Below, in pieces: positions 34,406 through 45,959 of a stretch of 64,000 nucleotides of DNA. The notes under the pieces are model-generated. The model was given only the letters and a program-made list of their open reading frames with translations, had not been told where the DNA came from and made no database searches. How positions within the stretch are numbered: the first letter of the stretch is position 1; the number at the start of each line of letters is the position of its first letter. This DNA comes from Perkinsus chesapeaki (Eukaryota > Perkinsozoa > Perkinsida > Perkinsidae): positions 1 to 64,000 of the forward strand of contig JAAPAO010000099.1 in the NCBI GenBank assembly GCA_013115145.1. Direction: 5' to 3'. The translations under genes and the position numbers were made by a program.

Positions 34406-35654
34406 CCTGGCTAGTAGTATGGACGACTATTCTGCTCACACGGTGGTCTCTCATACCGTCTAATCAAAACGTTATGTGCTTCTACTTCCGATGGCCCTCG
34501 TATGAGTAGAGCTCTACTATTATTATATTTTTACATCGGACGACATAGCTTCTTTTGGTACTTGGTCGGTTTATTGCCTTCAGATCCTCAAGGTACGTCA
34601 ACTTCGGCCGAAGCGCCAAGCCGCCATCGAGAGTCAGCCTGTGGAGCCGCCACCACCAGTACAATTGTCGCTGGGATTCACTGCTGTTCGCTCGCTTTAG
34701 GAACGATGAGCCGCTTTCTGATTCTAATAGATTCTCATCGCGTTTCCTCCTGTGTGTCGCCTTGTATTCAGGCACTTCGTTACACTAGCGGCACTCGACT
34801 AACAGATGAGCTTCTCCGATCGGGGCCGATACAGTCCTTTGGAAGGTTTGACCAATTACCGATGATATCCAGACGACCGACTAGTAGCACTGAGCAGTAC
34901 ATTATGCCAAGGTTTAGGAAGAGCAGTCGATTGCTTAAATGAACATATGTGAGTTTCCTCAATCTATTACAATACACTCGCTGTTTGCCAAATGCTGCTG
35001 GTCTCATACTACTATTACATAACAGTGATTCCTCCAACGTGTCACCAGACGAACAAAACTGAAATAATCTTACCTGCGCAACTAAAGTGAAGTAGCGCAC
35101 AAACTGTATTAGATCGGGGAACTGAACGAGGAAGTTTAACTCTTGGAATTAACTGATACAGGTCTATGCCTAAATGAGGCAGCCTCCTAGCCATGGAATG
35201 TGACTCTTATCAGTTACGCGTCACTGAGGAGCCTTCCGGAAGATAACCCAAGAAGTGCTGCCTCTCGAAAAGTAGCTTCAGTTGTATCCCCACTGGCAGA
35301 TGCAGACGTAGTTGTAGACGATGCACGGTTAATCAGCTGGACGCAACCTTAGAAAGCGAGGGCCCAGAAGGTACGTAAAAGTATGTGCGCAGCTGCTCCA
35401 TAGCAATGAGTTCAGGCTAGAGCTCTCCTAGTCGCTTCCACCGCGAAACGGCCAAGGTTCGGCAATGTCGGCGAAAGTCGCTGAGCTGCGATGCTGTAGA
35501 AGAATCGATAATGTTTAAACAACATGCAATACTGTGTAAATGTCTCACATCATCTGGTTGCTTTGGTTTCCACGAAGGGTACATGCTATCGCTGAGAGAC
35601 CATCAGTTCTAGTACAAACGCCGACCGAAAACGAGTGATGGCAACCATTTGTAA
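34406..35654. other. Intergenic stretch
   Basis: Overlapping ORFs of 80-146 codons on both strands at 34480..35100 cancel each other out and show no motif. No DDE domain was found following the helix-turn-helix ORF. Confidence 0.4.
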
Positions 35655-35726
35655 AGGTTCTATCGGGATTTGAACCCGAGTCGCTGGATTCAAAGTCCAG
35701 AGTGCTAACCACTACACTATAGAACC
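35655..35726 (-). tRNA. tRNA-Gln (anticodon UUG)
   Basis: Read on the minus strand, the 72 bases fold into a full cloverleaf. The acceptor stem is GGTTCTA with TAGAACC. The D-arm contains TAGTGGTTAGCA. The anticodon arm CTGGA-CTTTGAA-TCCAG has anticodon TTG, and the T-arm is CGGG-TTCAAAT-CCCG. The anticodon arm is identical to that of animal tRNA-Gln as recalled. No intron. CCA is not encoded, as expected for a nuclear gene. The discriminator base is T. Confidence 0.96.
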
Positions 35727-35766
35727 AATAGTTATGCCCTGGGACTTCTCATGACGGCAACGTACT

Positions 35767-36108
35767 TTGGTACAATGCCCTCCAGGGAGTCACAGAGCCT
35801 GGCGAGCATTTGGACATTTCAGATTGTTAATGTCACCGGCTTTATTCAAATGTTGCGGTCCAGGCGGCCAGGTATCGAGGCGAGGGCTGCCACCTCTCTC
35901 CAAGGACGGGCGCCGCAACGGGACCCTCTCTTCTGGCGACTCGGTGATGAGCAACATTGCATTCCTCAAAGTGTTGATGTCCATGCTTCAGGATGAGGAT
36001 ATAGAGGACGCCGTAATGCGGCTGAGCTTGGCAACTATACATGGTGGATCGAATTGTGATAATGCAGCAGATGTTCTTGTGAAGCTAGGAGTTTTAGAAG
36101 TGAAGTAA
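35767..36108 (+). CDS. Probable 3' exon of an unidentified helical protein
   Basis: The C-terminal 60 codons read SVMSNIAFLKVLMSMLQDED and continue VMRLSLATIHGGSNCDNAAD and VLVKLGVLEVK, then stop. This amphipathic repeat-like sequence resembles helical (armadillo-like) segments. The first 50 codons are less convincing, and an intron around 35870 is possible. It lies directly after the tRNA gene. No family is named. Confidence 0.3.
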   Translation: MVQCPPGSHRAWRAFGHFRLLMSPALFKCCGPGGQVSRRGLPPLSKDGRRNGTLSSGDSVMSNIAFLKVLMSMLQDEDIEDAVMRLSLATIHGGSNCDNAADVLVKLGVLEVK

Positions 36109-38560
36109 GAGATACAGCTTTAACTATGAAATGCAAATAGCTGATACCATTGCTGGGCTGTTCGGCGGCACTTCCTTATCGAATAGTCATTATAAATACA
36201 CCATTCCGCAGTGCTGGAGGCACAAAAACTAACCGTAGGACTTTCCCAAATTATTCTCAGTCGCCAACATGTGTAGCCAAAAACATGCATATAGTCCAAC
36301 ACTGGGGAGAAAAGTTATAGTATAGTATTAACTTGATTGGTAAATAGAAAGGAATTTGCTACAGGCTGTATCCTGTGGGCTACATGTCATTCACATATTA
36401 CCGAATTAAGTGAACTATGGTGAAAACATTATACTACTTGAGATGGGTATGCTGATAGCCGTTTAACTTGAGGTTTATTTAATAGTCGTTTCACCTGGAC
36501 GGTGCTTATCTATTGTAATATTCTAGCCTACTGTAGTGTATTAATGCTTCATACAGTGCCCGGTGTAGCTCGAAAGCTCCTGTGTATCCCTCCATACAGG
36601 TCAGTGACATGGCCGCAAGACACCAGAATGCTTCTACATCATCGCAGCGGATGTGTTTTCACCAGAGTGAGCTGACCGCCTCCTGTTGCTGCGTCCTTCT
36701 AGCCGTATGTTATCAGCACTTTCGGATCCGTCCCGAGCCTGATCATACCACCTTCATAATGCGACTCAATTGCGAAGTCAACATTATGTGCGACTTAGCG
36801 AAAGTAAACAGCCAAATGCGGTTGATGGAATTACAAGAGTTCCCTCTCAGGACTACCTCCTCAACTATTGGAGGGCCCTAGGTCACCTGGTGCATCCGGA
36901 GACTGTGGAGATCGAAAGACTATATCAGGAGCGACGACTGGTCAGTCACGGGCGTCTCCTTACTTTACAATGGTCTCAGGTGCGGGACGTTCTTTTCCAT
37001 GGATCATCCAGCGCGATACTAAGCGAATTTAGTAAGTCTCGAGACCGTTTGTTGCCCGATTCCCATGTACTTTGCAGTTCCCTCTAATGGACCTTCCGAG
37101 CCGCTTGGGTCAGATTCTCGGGAGGTAGGCGCTGTGTGAATTTGGTTCCATGTTTCAGTGCAGCTTCACCTAGGCGATGTTATCTTCTTTGTCAGTATCT
37201 TCTCTCTTTTTGCTTTTGCATCCGGCATGATCAATCAGTGTATGAGCGTTATATTCAATCGCAGTTATAATTCCTCATGTTTTCTAATTCCCTTTCTATT
37301 TTCTACTTAATCGACCATACCATGCCACACAAGACGTTTTCTTGTAGCTACACTAAGCTTTCAAGCTTCTTGGCCATATTGTATCTAGATCTACGGCTCT
37401 GTAGCGGTAGAGTCACCAACGCTATATCAACCGTCCTTATAGGCACATCACTTTGGATCCCAGGAGACTACCCGAGAGAGAACGACCCATCGATTGCAGA
37501 CAGCTAACAGTACAGAGCCCCGTCCTTCATCATTGCCTTGCTATCTTATAGGCCTACCTCGTATGCGACGTCCAGTACTAGCCAAGCCGACCATTCTACT
37601 TCGAATAAATGTTGAAAATGACAGGTGAACAGGCTGATGGCGGTGGATGGCCAAGTGGATCCAGTGCAATATCTGTTCTCTAGCCGACTTAGCTAGAACG
37701 ATACTGAGTGTTCTCTGGATTTCCTATCGCAGTGGTATTCTCTAAGGTACATTATACGTCGCGAGCCTGAGCAGGGTGAGGCAATCGAGTCTACTGCACA
37801 TGGAGATAGCAGTTTGTGGCAAATAGTGGAAGGTGGTGGATCATAGGAGACTGTCCTCGCCGAAGACAGTCATATCCTTCAGTTAATAGTGAGATTAAAC
37901 CACCAACGAAGGGGCTGATGTCGGACACGATGGGTCGAGCCCGTGCAAGCTTAGCAAAGTACTACCGCCGCGGCATCTGATCGAGAGGAGCGCAGTTGTG
38001 TATTTCAGGCCGATACAGGCTGCTAGACGACAACTTCCAGGAAGCACGAGCCCACATGCCCCTGTATACCTGGAGAAGGACGACATTCTGAGGTGGGCCA
38101 CGGATAGTGTCATAGTAGATATTTTACAGCCCCAATTGCTTCATCGTAGCCTGGTTTGATATAACAAAGTCGAGTAGTCTATAGGAAGGGCTACCATTGC
38201 TCTACTGAACCACTGTTTGAGCTCTGTACCCTATTGAAGGGGGGTGGGTCTCAAAGGTGTCTCCAAGTGTTCGTCTCGGAAGTTAAAGTGCCCGTTGTTC
38301 GTATTGATGGTACAACACTTGATAGGGGATAGGCTCGTAGTCGGAGGAGAGTTGAATACATTCCTACTGGGGGCGTATCACTCATATTTATGAGTGATAT
38401 AAATTATAGCACTGGCTCGATCTGCTGAGGGTTCAGTAACTATTAAAATGCATGACTGTTCCATCCGACATGCATAATCATACGAACATGATACTATCAC
38501 AATGTTGTGCAACGACCTACAAATACGTCCACTTCACCAACTTGAATATATGCTCTTAAT
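36109..38560. other. Mostly unassigned, one exon-like segment
   Basis: At 36840..37020 (plus) an open segment reads DYLLNYWRALGHLVHPETVE and IERLYQERRLVSHGRLLTLQ, which looks coding but unidentified. The rest has only short ORFs. It may form the 5' part of the RING-CH gene that follows or a separate small gene. Confidence 0.35.
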
Positions 38561-38564
38561 GCAG

Positions 38565-40606
38565 ATTCGGCTCGTTCCGGCTCACCGTTACTGATATTGT
38601 CTTCGACTCCTGTGGTCGCTGTTCTTCAAAGCCTAGCGGAGTGCTCGGAGACACCATTGGGGTGACCCCGAGCGATCAAGGTGGAACTGCAAGCACACCT
38701 CTCCACCAGATTTCTCTCTCAGTCGACCCCTCCGGGGAAATATCACCGAGCAGCAGCTCTGACACCTCTAGCCAAACCTCCTACGAAGCTGCTCCAGTAA
38801 GTGCAACTTACCATTGGTGACCACTATGTATTAAACGCACTGTGTAACCCTGTTGCGGAATATAAGATACCGTTGATGGAAGAACACCTGCCTCCCCCTT
38901 CCCATGTGCTCGAAATGTCTCCCGGGAATTATATCAGTTTTATGCATTTTACGTCATTACAGCCTGCTACCTTACATGCTAAATTATGTTTATCAGGTTT
39001 GTCGTATTTGTTTTGACGAGGGGTCCCGCGAGGATAAGCTGTTGCGGCCATGCGACTGCAGAGGGAGCGTCAAACACATACATCGATCCTGTCTAGAGTG
39101 AGAATCCTCTCTGCTCGTATATTGAAATTGTCATGCATTCCTTAGGAAATGGGTAGAGGGGCAGATGAGAACTCGGCGATTGGATAACGGTGGGGGTACA
39201 TACCTCTTGAGACCCCTCAAGTGCGAGCTATGTCGAGTGTTCTATCGTAATGAATCCTACTCATCTGATCTATTACCGAGGTAAACTCGTCGATGTCGTT
39301 GTGATGAATTCAAAAGATGTCATTTTAGTGCGGCGAGCTGTACATTCCTCTGTAGATTCCACATGCCACCGCTGCATTCATTATTGTAATTTTCAGGCCG
39401 GCTTGTCCCCATGTTGTTCTAGAGGAGGTCCAACCATCTCACAACCATCACGTTCGAGACCAACACTCCGAGGCTCGACGGGTGAATCTGCTGATGAATG
39501 CACATATCTAAGGTTCATCCTCAGATTCACATTGTAGCATTCCCAAAACCGAGCTATGTTGGAACGATAGGGAGATCCAAAGACTGCGATGTTTTGCTCA
39601 CTGATATCAGTGTCAGTCGAACTCATGCCGCTATGAAGTGCGTGTAATTGGAGGACTACTCTTTTCATATTATACAAATAGTTAGTACACCGGATTTGCT
39701 TGCTTGATCATTTTCGAGTCATTACTTACTGTGATCCTCGCCTTCCCTGTCTTTTCGGATGGCTACGATATGGCAGTATATTGGCTTACCAAGCGATAGT
39801 GTCTTACAGCATACTAACAATTTACTGACAGGTGATGCGCGTCAGGATTGGGATTGGATTATCCACCAACATTCATGGCATGTGTTAGAATTTGGTAGAT
39901 AGTCGATTGATGGTGCATTTGTTATATGTCAAGTCTGCTGCTCACTGTATTGCTCTCTAACATTCATATCAGGCTCACTCGGAATCGAATTCTTCTAGTT
40001 GACAGAGGCAGTAAGTTTGGGACCCTTCGAAAGATTGGAGACAGAGTTAGTCGAAGGCCGGCTATCATCTGGTCTATTTGGAATGCTCCTCAGGTTGAGG
40101 TGCCGCCGAACTGCACATTCGTACTTCAACATGGTTCCAGTATGTTTTCGTTCACTGCGTCTAAAGCCCTGAAGTACCGGTTATTCCCTTTGCGATATCT
40201 CTCACCGGTGAGTTGCGTACTTGAAAGTCTTTATGTGAGAATGCCTGTTAGTAAAGGCGCGATTTGTCCAGCTAAGTTCCTCCTTGCTTTTGACGAAATA
40301 GAAGGGATAAGCCTCATCGAACTTGAACGTTTGATGAGATTTATCTACCGAAGTTCGTTACCTAGCGAATGGTATTGTGTATTTGGTTTATATGAAATGG
40401 CGAAATGTTCCCTATAGGAGGACAAATACTGCTTGTTTGGAATAACACTTGGTAGGCTTTGCCGCCCAAGGAGAGAGAAGTAGCTCGACTGAAAGCGTAC
40501 GCCGAAGGCTTGAAAGATGCCGGGATAGCTGATAAGATTGACAATATGGACGATGATAAAATCATTGCGGAGCTTAAGCGCGTCTTCCCCGAAACTGGCG
40601 TCAGGT
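38565..40606 (+). CDS. RING-CH (RINGv) E3 ligase with FHA domain, partial model
   Basis: Exons 38565..38796 (Ser-rich), 38997..39097 and 39146..39280 join in phase. They contain a C4HC3 RING-CH: VCRICFDEG, LLRPCDCRG, VKHIHRSCLE-KWVE and LKCELCRVFYR. The next exon begins at about 39398 and gives PHVVLEEV. A 43-nt intron leads to IHIVAFPKPSYVGTIGRSKD, CDVLLTDISVSRTHAAM, the N-half of an FHA domain; the C-half LLVDRGSKFGTLRKIG starts near 39990. A helical segment EREVARLKAYAEGLKDAG with donor CAG|GTGAGC ends at 40606. RING-CH proteins transfer ubiquitin, often at membranes; FHA binds phosphothreonine. Together they suggest a phospho-dependent ubiquitin ligase. The 5' end and the exon near 39926 are uncertain. 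Confidence 0.75.
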
Positions 40607-42060
40607 GAGCGGACTTGGGTTCACCAGAGGGATATCTTACCATATCAGAATGTATCGCTCATGTCTACCACGTTTGGCCATGATAGAAGAAGCATGGCAG
40701 CATTCACGAACACTCAATATCCCAGCCCACGAGGGGGACAACCCTCGACCAACAATCGTGAGCACGCTTGTCGCCTGCCGTACGAGTATGTGTGCAACTA
40801 GGCGAGTGACGGAGACATCCGAAGAGAATCGGACAGGGAGGACGAGATCAGTCCCCGTAAGCTGGCACCTTTTTTTCATTTTATCTTCAATAAACTTCAG
40901 GGCCTTTGGATCTGTCTATGCTCGGAGCTATTCAGCGGTCTATTGTAACCCCTCTCGCCCGAAGACTAACGTTTTCCGAGGTTGGTGTAAACATACCTTG
41001 TCTGTGGTCGTGTAATTGCTCCTTTGCATTTGGTACTTACGGTACGCATGCCATTTCCGAGAAACTGCACTGAAATTTGCTGGGGAAGATCGAGTCTTAC
41101 CAGAAGAGCTCGCTGGAACTCTTATGGTTGCCTCGAGTTTCCTCTGCGAGAATAGCCAGTGGCTATTAGCCACAGATATACTAAGCCTATGCCAGATGAT
41201 ATCTTCCTACTGGCCCGACTCCACTCTGCTCAGGTTTTACCTGTGGAAAGCCAGCCCTCCCGTGACAGAGCGTTCAGCGTTCCTCGCCCATCTGGCTTGC
41301 GGCCATCACCGCGGACACCTCGCAGAGCAAGCATCTTTTTGCCCTTACAAGTATCTGTTTCATCGTGTTGACATCAGTATCACTGCGTTTTCGCAGATTT
41401 TAGGAATCGAACGGCAAATGATTGATGAAGCCGAGACTGCCCGCGCGGGTGACCATGCGCCGGCAGCCCGGAATATGGTAGATGACATTCTTACACCGCC
41501 ACTGGTGGTCTTTTGCCGTTTCAGGATCGAATTCTAACGGAGCTCACGTCTAACGCTTCGAGATCCTCTGTGTTCCCAACTGGAATTAGCGAGGACTCCG
41601 GGGATATCAATGAATCGAGCAGCCCGGCAAATTGATTATTTGATTGAAGCCTACTTTACCGAGTTAGGTTATTTATTACTCACATTGGTCGTACATTATT
41701 TATTTGAGATATCATTGCACTTCCTGTACTGACATTGCCATGATGCTGCCGTTGGTGTTACCTCTTATGGTTTTGCGTGCAGTATGTTATACAATGATTT
41801 CACACGGCCTTGTACCGTTATCCACAATAGCTCTCAGCGAATTGAGAACTACTCCAGGAGTGTGCGGAGATTACTCGGGACACGTGTGGCCTGGGTGATC
41901 AAGGATTGGCCGGTCAAAATCATGACGACGAAGCATTGCCACTGCCTTTGCGGCAGTGGACGCGCGCGGTATATTATGGCTGCGTAGGGTAGCATATCCC
42001 GCGCGTCATATATCTTTCAGTTTCAGAGTCCTGGGGCCGATTTCACAACGCTGCCTCTCA
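40607..42060 (+). other. Possible further exons, otherwise unassigned
   Basis: Open segments at 41016..41180 and 41395..41510 (the latter reading ILGIERQMIDEAETARAGDH) may belong to the RING-CH/FHA gene or to a following one. No domain is recognised. The remainder up to 42060 shows nothing clear. Confidence 0.3.
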
Positions 42061-42067
42061 CTTCGCT

Positions 42068-42185
42068 CCTTACAAATAGGTGCGAGACGCAAGGTGCCTT
42101 GAGCTGTGAGGCGACCTATATCACACCTTACACCTTATGCACCTAATCATAAGGAGCAAGGTGAGATGCACCTCACCCAACGCCT
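42068..42185. repeat. Imperfect foldback (MITE-like) repeat
   Basis: GCTCCTTACAAATAGGTGC near 42068 pairs imperfectly (15 of 19) with GCACCTAATCATAAGGAGC near 42140. AAGGTG-type sub-repeats in both orientations fill the interior, and a second small stem GGTGAG-ATGCA-CCTCACC follows near 42160. There is no ORF inside. It may be a small non-autonomous DNA transposon or foldback element. Confidence 0.5.
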
Positions 42186-42854
42186 TGCGCGCGAGATTGA
42201 AGCACCCAAAAAGGCGATTTTTTGAAACTTCACCAACTCCGGGAGGTTCAAGCACCAATCGAAAGTGCATGCCATCCTGATTACAATGGTGCCTTGGATG
42301 ATGTCAGATTCGATCAGGTTGCGGAGAAATGCGAGATTAAGGTTCGATGATTTATGTTGGGCCGCCAGAAATTTTCTAAAATTATAATTTATCCGGGGAT
42401 AGGGCCCGTGCGCAGGTGGATCGTATACCACTGGAAAGGGCTACGAATTTCTGATCCAATGCTACCTTTTTCATCCTCAGACTCGATCGACATCACATTC
42501 AGATCGGCGCTGGACCATTTTTTTGACCAGTCTGTATAATAATTACCAACATTAATATACAATACAACACAGTGTACAATACAGCTTGCCAAATAATCAT
42601 AGATTATGGCGTATATTTTGTAAAAATTCTCGGCTATACACGCTCATCCGTGATCCACACTCGAATACATACGTGAATAATATAGTAAAGAAACGCTAAG
42701 ATATTATATCTTCATTTGGGAGGCTGCTGTATATCCCAGTTAAATGCCTTGTTAATATTCGTCTACTACTATTGATTATATTAGTCGAATTAGTGGTAAA
42801 AAATGATAATTTCTCATTGGGACCAAGTTGGTCCCTGTAGTCAAGTTTTTTACG

Positions 42855-43449
42855 AGCTGCTAATACGATATTCACCGCTATTCTGGATAGTGGTGCGTCC
42901 TTGTCGTTGTTCCCTTATGACTTGATCCATTCTGTATCACCTGCTCCAAAGATTGAGCATACAGTGCAGACTCGGCGAATCCATACTGTCATGAATGATG
43001 TCAACTTGGACCTCACTACTGTACTGGCATTCACGCTGTCGGGAAGACAGCTTGTACATATATTTTATATTGTAATGAATACTGCTCTAAGATTTCCCTT
43101 GCTATGATTGATTTTCAGTCAACCTATACGCTTTCCCTAGATTTTAGTGTGAAGCCACATACATATTCGGTGCGCGACACATGTACTACATGTTTATAAT
43201 GCTAAACCACATAATGCGCTGGGACATAAATGTCTATATGAAGTATTGTTCGGAAGAAGCCCAGCCATACCTGACCTAGGACGAAAAGGTTATGATTTGC
43301 AAGAGCTTTATGATATATGGGATGAAGACCTCATGTCCGCACCTCATCATGAGGTACAGGTTAAGCAAGAGGAGCAATCTTGTGCCAACAAGTTGCAGTG
43401 CGACAAGCACTACAAGACCCAACCAAGATTTAAACCAACCATGATTTAG
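42855..43449 (+). pseudogene. Ty3-type LTR retrotransposon remnant: protease joined to integrase tail
   Basis: At about 42860..43080 the translation reads AANTIFTAILDSGASLSLFP, with the DSGA active-site motif of retropepsins. Only about 150 bp further, 43200..43449 reads HNALGHKCLYEVLFGRSPAI PDL in outline, the C-terminal integrase pattern (GRSPAIPDLG), followed by a Gln/Glu-rich tail. Reverse transcriptase, RNase H and the integrase core, which normally separate these parts by more than 2 kb, are missing. The copy is therefore internally deleted. A downstream ORF at 43540..43848 (IINWRYVKPDNHWGEDFPVV) may be part of the same element. Confidence 0.65.
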
Positions 43450-43539
43450 AAGATTATGCGGAAGGCAAAGTGGTCATGTGGTACACTAGAAGAGTTAGTT
43501 CAATGCGAATAGTAAGCTTGAGGATATTTATGAAGTGGG

Positions 43540-43848
43540 ATGGAGAGTGATCGACCTTCTACACGGTTTCCTAATACAGCAGTGATATCTAGTGGTAGTG
43601 TGAAGAAGATTATAAACTGGAGATATGTTAAGCCTGATAATCACTGGGGAGAAGACTTCCCAGTAGTAGCGGATCATACAGCGAGAAGCAGTTATAAGGA
43701 TAAGAACGATGAGAAGACCCCTAATTATGTTGTCGATGTAGACAGCGATGATGATAGAGAAGAAGAAAATGAACTACAGGGATGCGTGCAAGACTCGAAT
43801 GAGCTACAGGTTCTAGCGTGGAACACTGTGTTTGTAGTTAGACTTTAA
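43540..43848 (+). CDS. Hypothetical ORF, possibly retroelement 3' part
   Basis: 102 codons with an acidic stretch DVDSDDDREEENE. No catalytic motif. Its position right after the Ty3-type integrase tail on the same strand suggests it belongs to that remnant, perhaps a chromodomain-like or extra C-terminal ORF (KIINWRYVKPDNHWGEDF), but this is inference. Confidence 0.3.
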   Translation: MESDRPSTRFPNTAVISSGSVKKIINWRYVKPDNHWGEDFPVVADHTARSSYKDKNDEKTPNYVVDVDSDDDREEENELQGCVQDSNELQVLAWNTVFVVRL

Positions 43849-44442
43849 TAGATAAGGTTGTTATACCCCTATAAGTTGGGTGTTGAGTTAACCACTAGCT
43901 ATATACTGTTGGTCGCCAACGCGAAGCCGAGCAAGATCTATCTCTGAAAACGATTGGTCAGAAGTCACAAGGGCAAAAGCTCAGTATGCGAGCTGTTATG
44001 TGTAACCAAAAACTGCCAATGTTCCGCCCTCTTTTGCTTGCTCCCGGGAAGTGGAGATATGAGGTGAAAGCAATTAGGAGCAATGCCTTCGTGATACATT
44101 TGACAACCAGTACGGCTACGGCACTGACCATGGATGCCAACACTCACTGAGCGCCTCGATCGTCGGCACAATCGCATGACCGCCCCCGTGCATCGGTATT
44201 TAATCGTCACGTCTTGCCGCGGCATTCGTATAAGTTTCGAACTCAAGCCTACATGCCACTGAAAATCGAAGTTGTGTCTACTGGCTACATCTAAACGTCA
44301 GATTCTACAGGCCATGTTTTGTAGTGCAGCTCACTCGTACGCCATGGTCATGAGATAAAATATGTATAAGGAGAATAGACCAGAACTCCACGAGAGTAAG
44401 CATTCTAAGATAGGATGTTAGACTGAACCAGTACCAGTATCA

Positions 44443-44871
44443 CTAAGTGTGCTCAAATCGTCCTTCCCATTCCTCCGTGGTGGATCTCAACTCGATAGCA
44501 TTCTCGTTGTCAGACGGATTGAAGTAAAACGTCATTTCAGCAAAGTCTCCGATAACGATGCGGAGATCGCCGCAGGCATTCACCTGCTGCACGAGGTTAG
44601 TGCCTGTATGGTCGACCTTCACATTGTACGCTTCTTCCTTTAAATGGACAACTTGATACTGTAACCCTTGAACGGCAAGAGGACATCCCAGAATCACGAC
44701 ATCCATTGAAAACGTGGGGTGACCAGCATTGAAAATGATCTCACCAGTGGCGTCTGGGACGGTACCCCCATAGACGCCGCTGGGGCGAGGAGTAGCTTGA
44801 AGGAGGCCTCTGAGTCCTTCGACGATTAAAGTGGAGATCATGAGAGCAAGGAAGGTGAAGAGACGGGTCAT
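44443..44871 (-). CDS. Small secreted protein, 142 aa
   Basis: Starting at the ATG at 44871, the protein begins MTRLFTFLALMISTLIVEGL, a classical signal peptide. It is followed by PRPSGVYGGTVPDATGEIIF and a beta-rich domain ending RSTTEEWEGRFEHT. There are only two cysteines in the mature part. A longer in-frame ORF extends upstream to 45012, but the signal peptide favours the inner ATG. Perkinsids have many lineage-specific secreted proteins of this size. I do not recognise a named family. A 47-bp palindrome lies 150 bp upstream of the start codon. Confidence 0.65.
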   Translation of the reverse strand: MTRLFTFLALMISTLIVEGLRGLLQATPRPSGVYGGTVPDATGEIIFNAGHPTFSMDVVILGCPLAVQGLQYQVVHLKEEAYNVKVDHTGTNLVQQVNACGDLRIVIGDFAEMTFYFNPSDNENAIELRSTTEEWEGRFEHT

Positions 44872-45020
44872 TAGTGCGAACGTGACTGGAGCTGAAAACG
44901 GATACCGCTTGAGACTGAACTCTAGGAATGCTAGGTCACCTAACCTCGGCGCCACTGTCTTGATCCCTCTGAGGCTTGACTCGTGAAAAGCGAGTAGCGA
45001 AGCACTTTGCATACGCAGCG

Positions 45021-45067
45021 AACATCTGCGTGACGCGCGAAAGCCTTTCGCGCGCCACGCAGATGTT
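45021..45067. repeat. Near-perfect palindrome P3, 23-bp arms around one C
   Basis: Left arm 45021..45043 (AACATCTGCGTGACGCGCGA then AAG) and right arm 45045..45067 are reverse complements except for one pair (a G facing C on the plus strand where A or U pairing is expected; G-U in RNA). The centre is C at 45044. It lies upstream of the secreted-protein gene. Confidence 0.95.
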
Positions 45068-45076
45068 CCTAAGGTA

Positions 45077-45108
45077 GCGCAGGTAGCCTTCCGAAAGGCT
45101 ACCTGCGC
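45077..45108. repeat. Perfect 14-bp-arm hairpin next to P3
   Basis: GCGCAGGTAGCCTT, a four-base loop CCGA, then AAGGCTACCTGCGC. It sits nine bases after palindrome P3. The pair resembles adjacent structural elements rather than chance, but no T-run or terminator context applies in a eukaryote. Confidence 0.95.
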
Positions 45109-45959
45109 GGGACTCCCTCCAGGTAGGTAAGGTTTCCTTGTGCCATCTCACCGAGTATACTGGGGTCAATTCCACGCTAAGCATGGAGGTTCTGTGATTG
45201 TAGCCTCGGCCCAACTCAAGGCATTGAAGAGACAAACATTTCGTTACACTGGAGCACACCAGGTGAAGGGTCCTCACTGAGGACTTGCAGTTTCAAGATT
45301 ATTCACCATACGTAACATTTTCCGTACGACTCAGTGTCTGGTTGGAAAGAATTCAGTCTTCACAATAAATCAGGATACGCTGGATTTTGATTATCTTTCA
45401 CCCCCCGTTGTACCCTTGAATACCGCGATATAACTGCGTTGGTGGAGTGGAGGGCTCCACTGGAGCAGTAGTGGTAGGAGGATTGCGTATCCCTTCTGCA
45501 ATTGTCGTTGGTAGATGACATCTACTAGATGTGTGCATGCTCTACTGTATGCGAATCGTTTCAGTCTAACTGCAGCAGCTCAGCCATGTCCGCCTGTGAA
45601 TTCCTTGCATTCCTTTGTTGTTGTAGTAGTTCGTGGGCGTGGCGCTCCTTTCGTTGATGAGCTTTTTGCGTCACAAGGGTTTACTAACCGGACTCTTTTA
45701 TCCGTGCTTTTGGTAAGAACTTCTTACCATCTGATGGTAACCATCAAGCTTGTCTCGCTTCATTATTTGTCTTTGAGGTCTCAGCCTAACCTTGAAGCTT
45801 GCCCGTCCGCTAAATTACAATTTGTAATCTTGTACTGTACAAGGCATGTGGGGTTTTGCTACCTGATTCGGTCTTTGTCTAGCGTAGTACCAATCGTCTT
45901 ATCGATCATGACCCCCCTCCCCCCCACAAGCTAGAAAGCCTAGGTTAAGAGGCAAACCT

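Noticed and set aside
45515-45934. 139-codon plus-strand ORF upstream of the PIF-type transposase
   Set aside because: It shows no transposase or other motif, has a hydrophobic random-like composition and is not linked in frame to the transposase.
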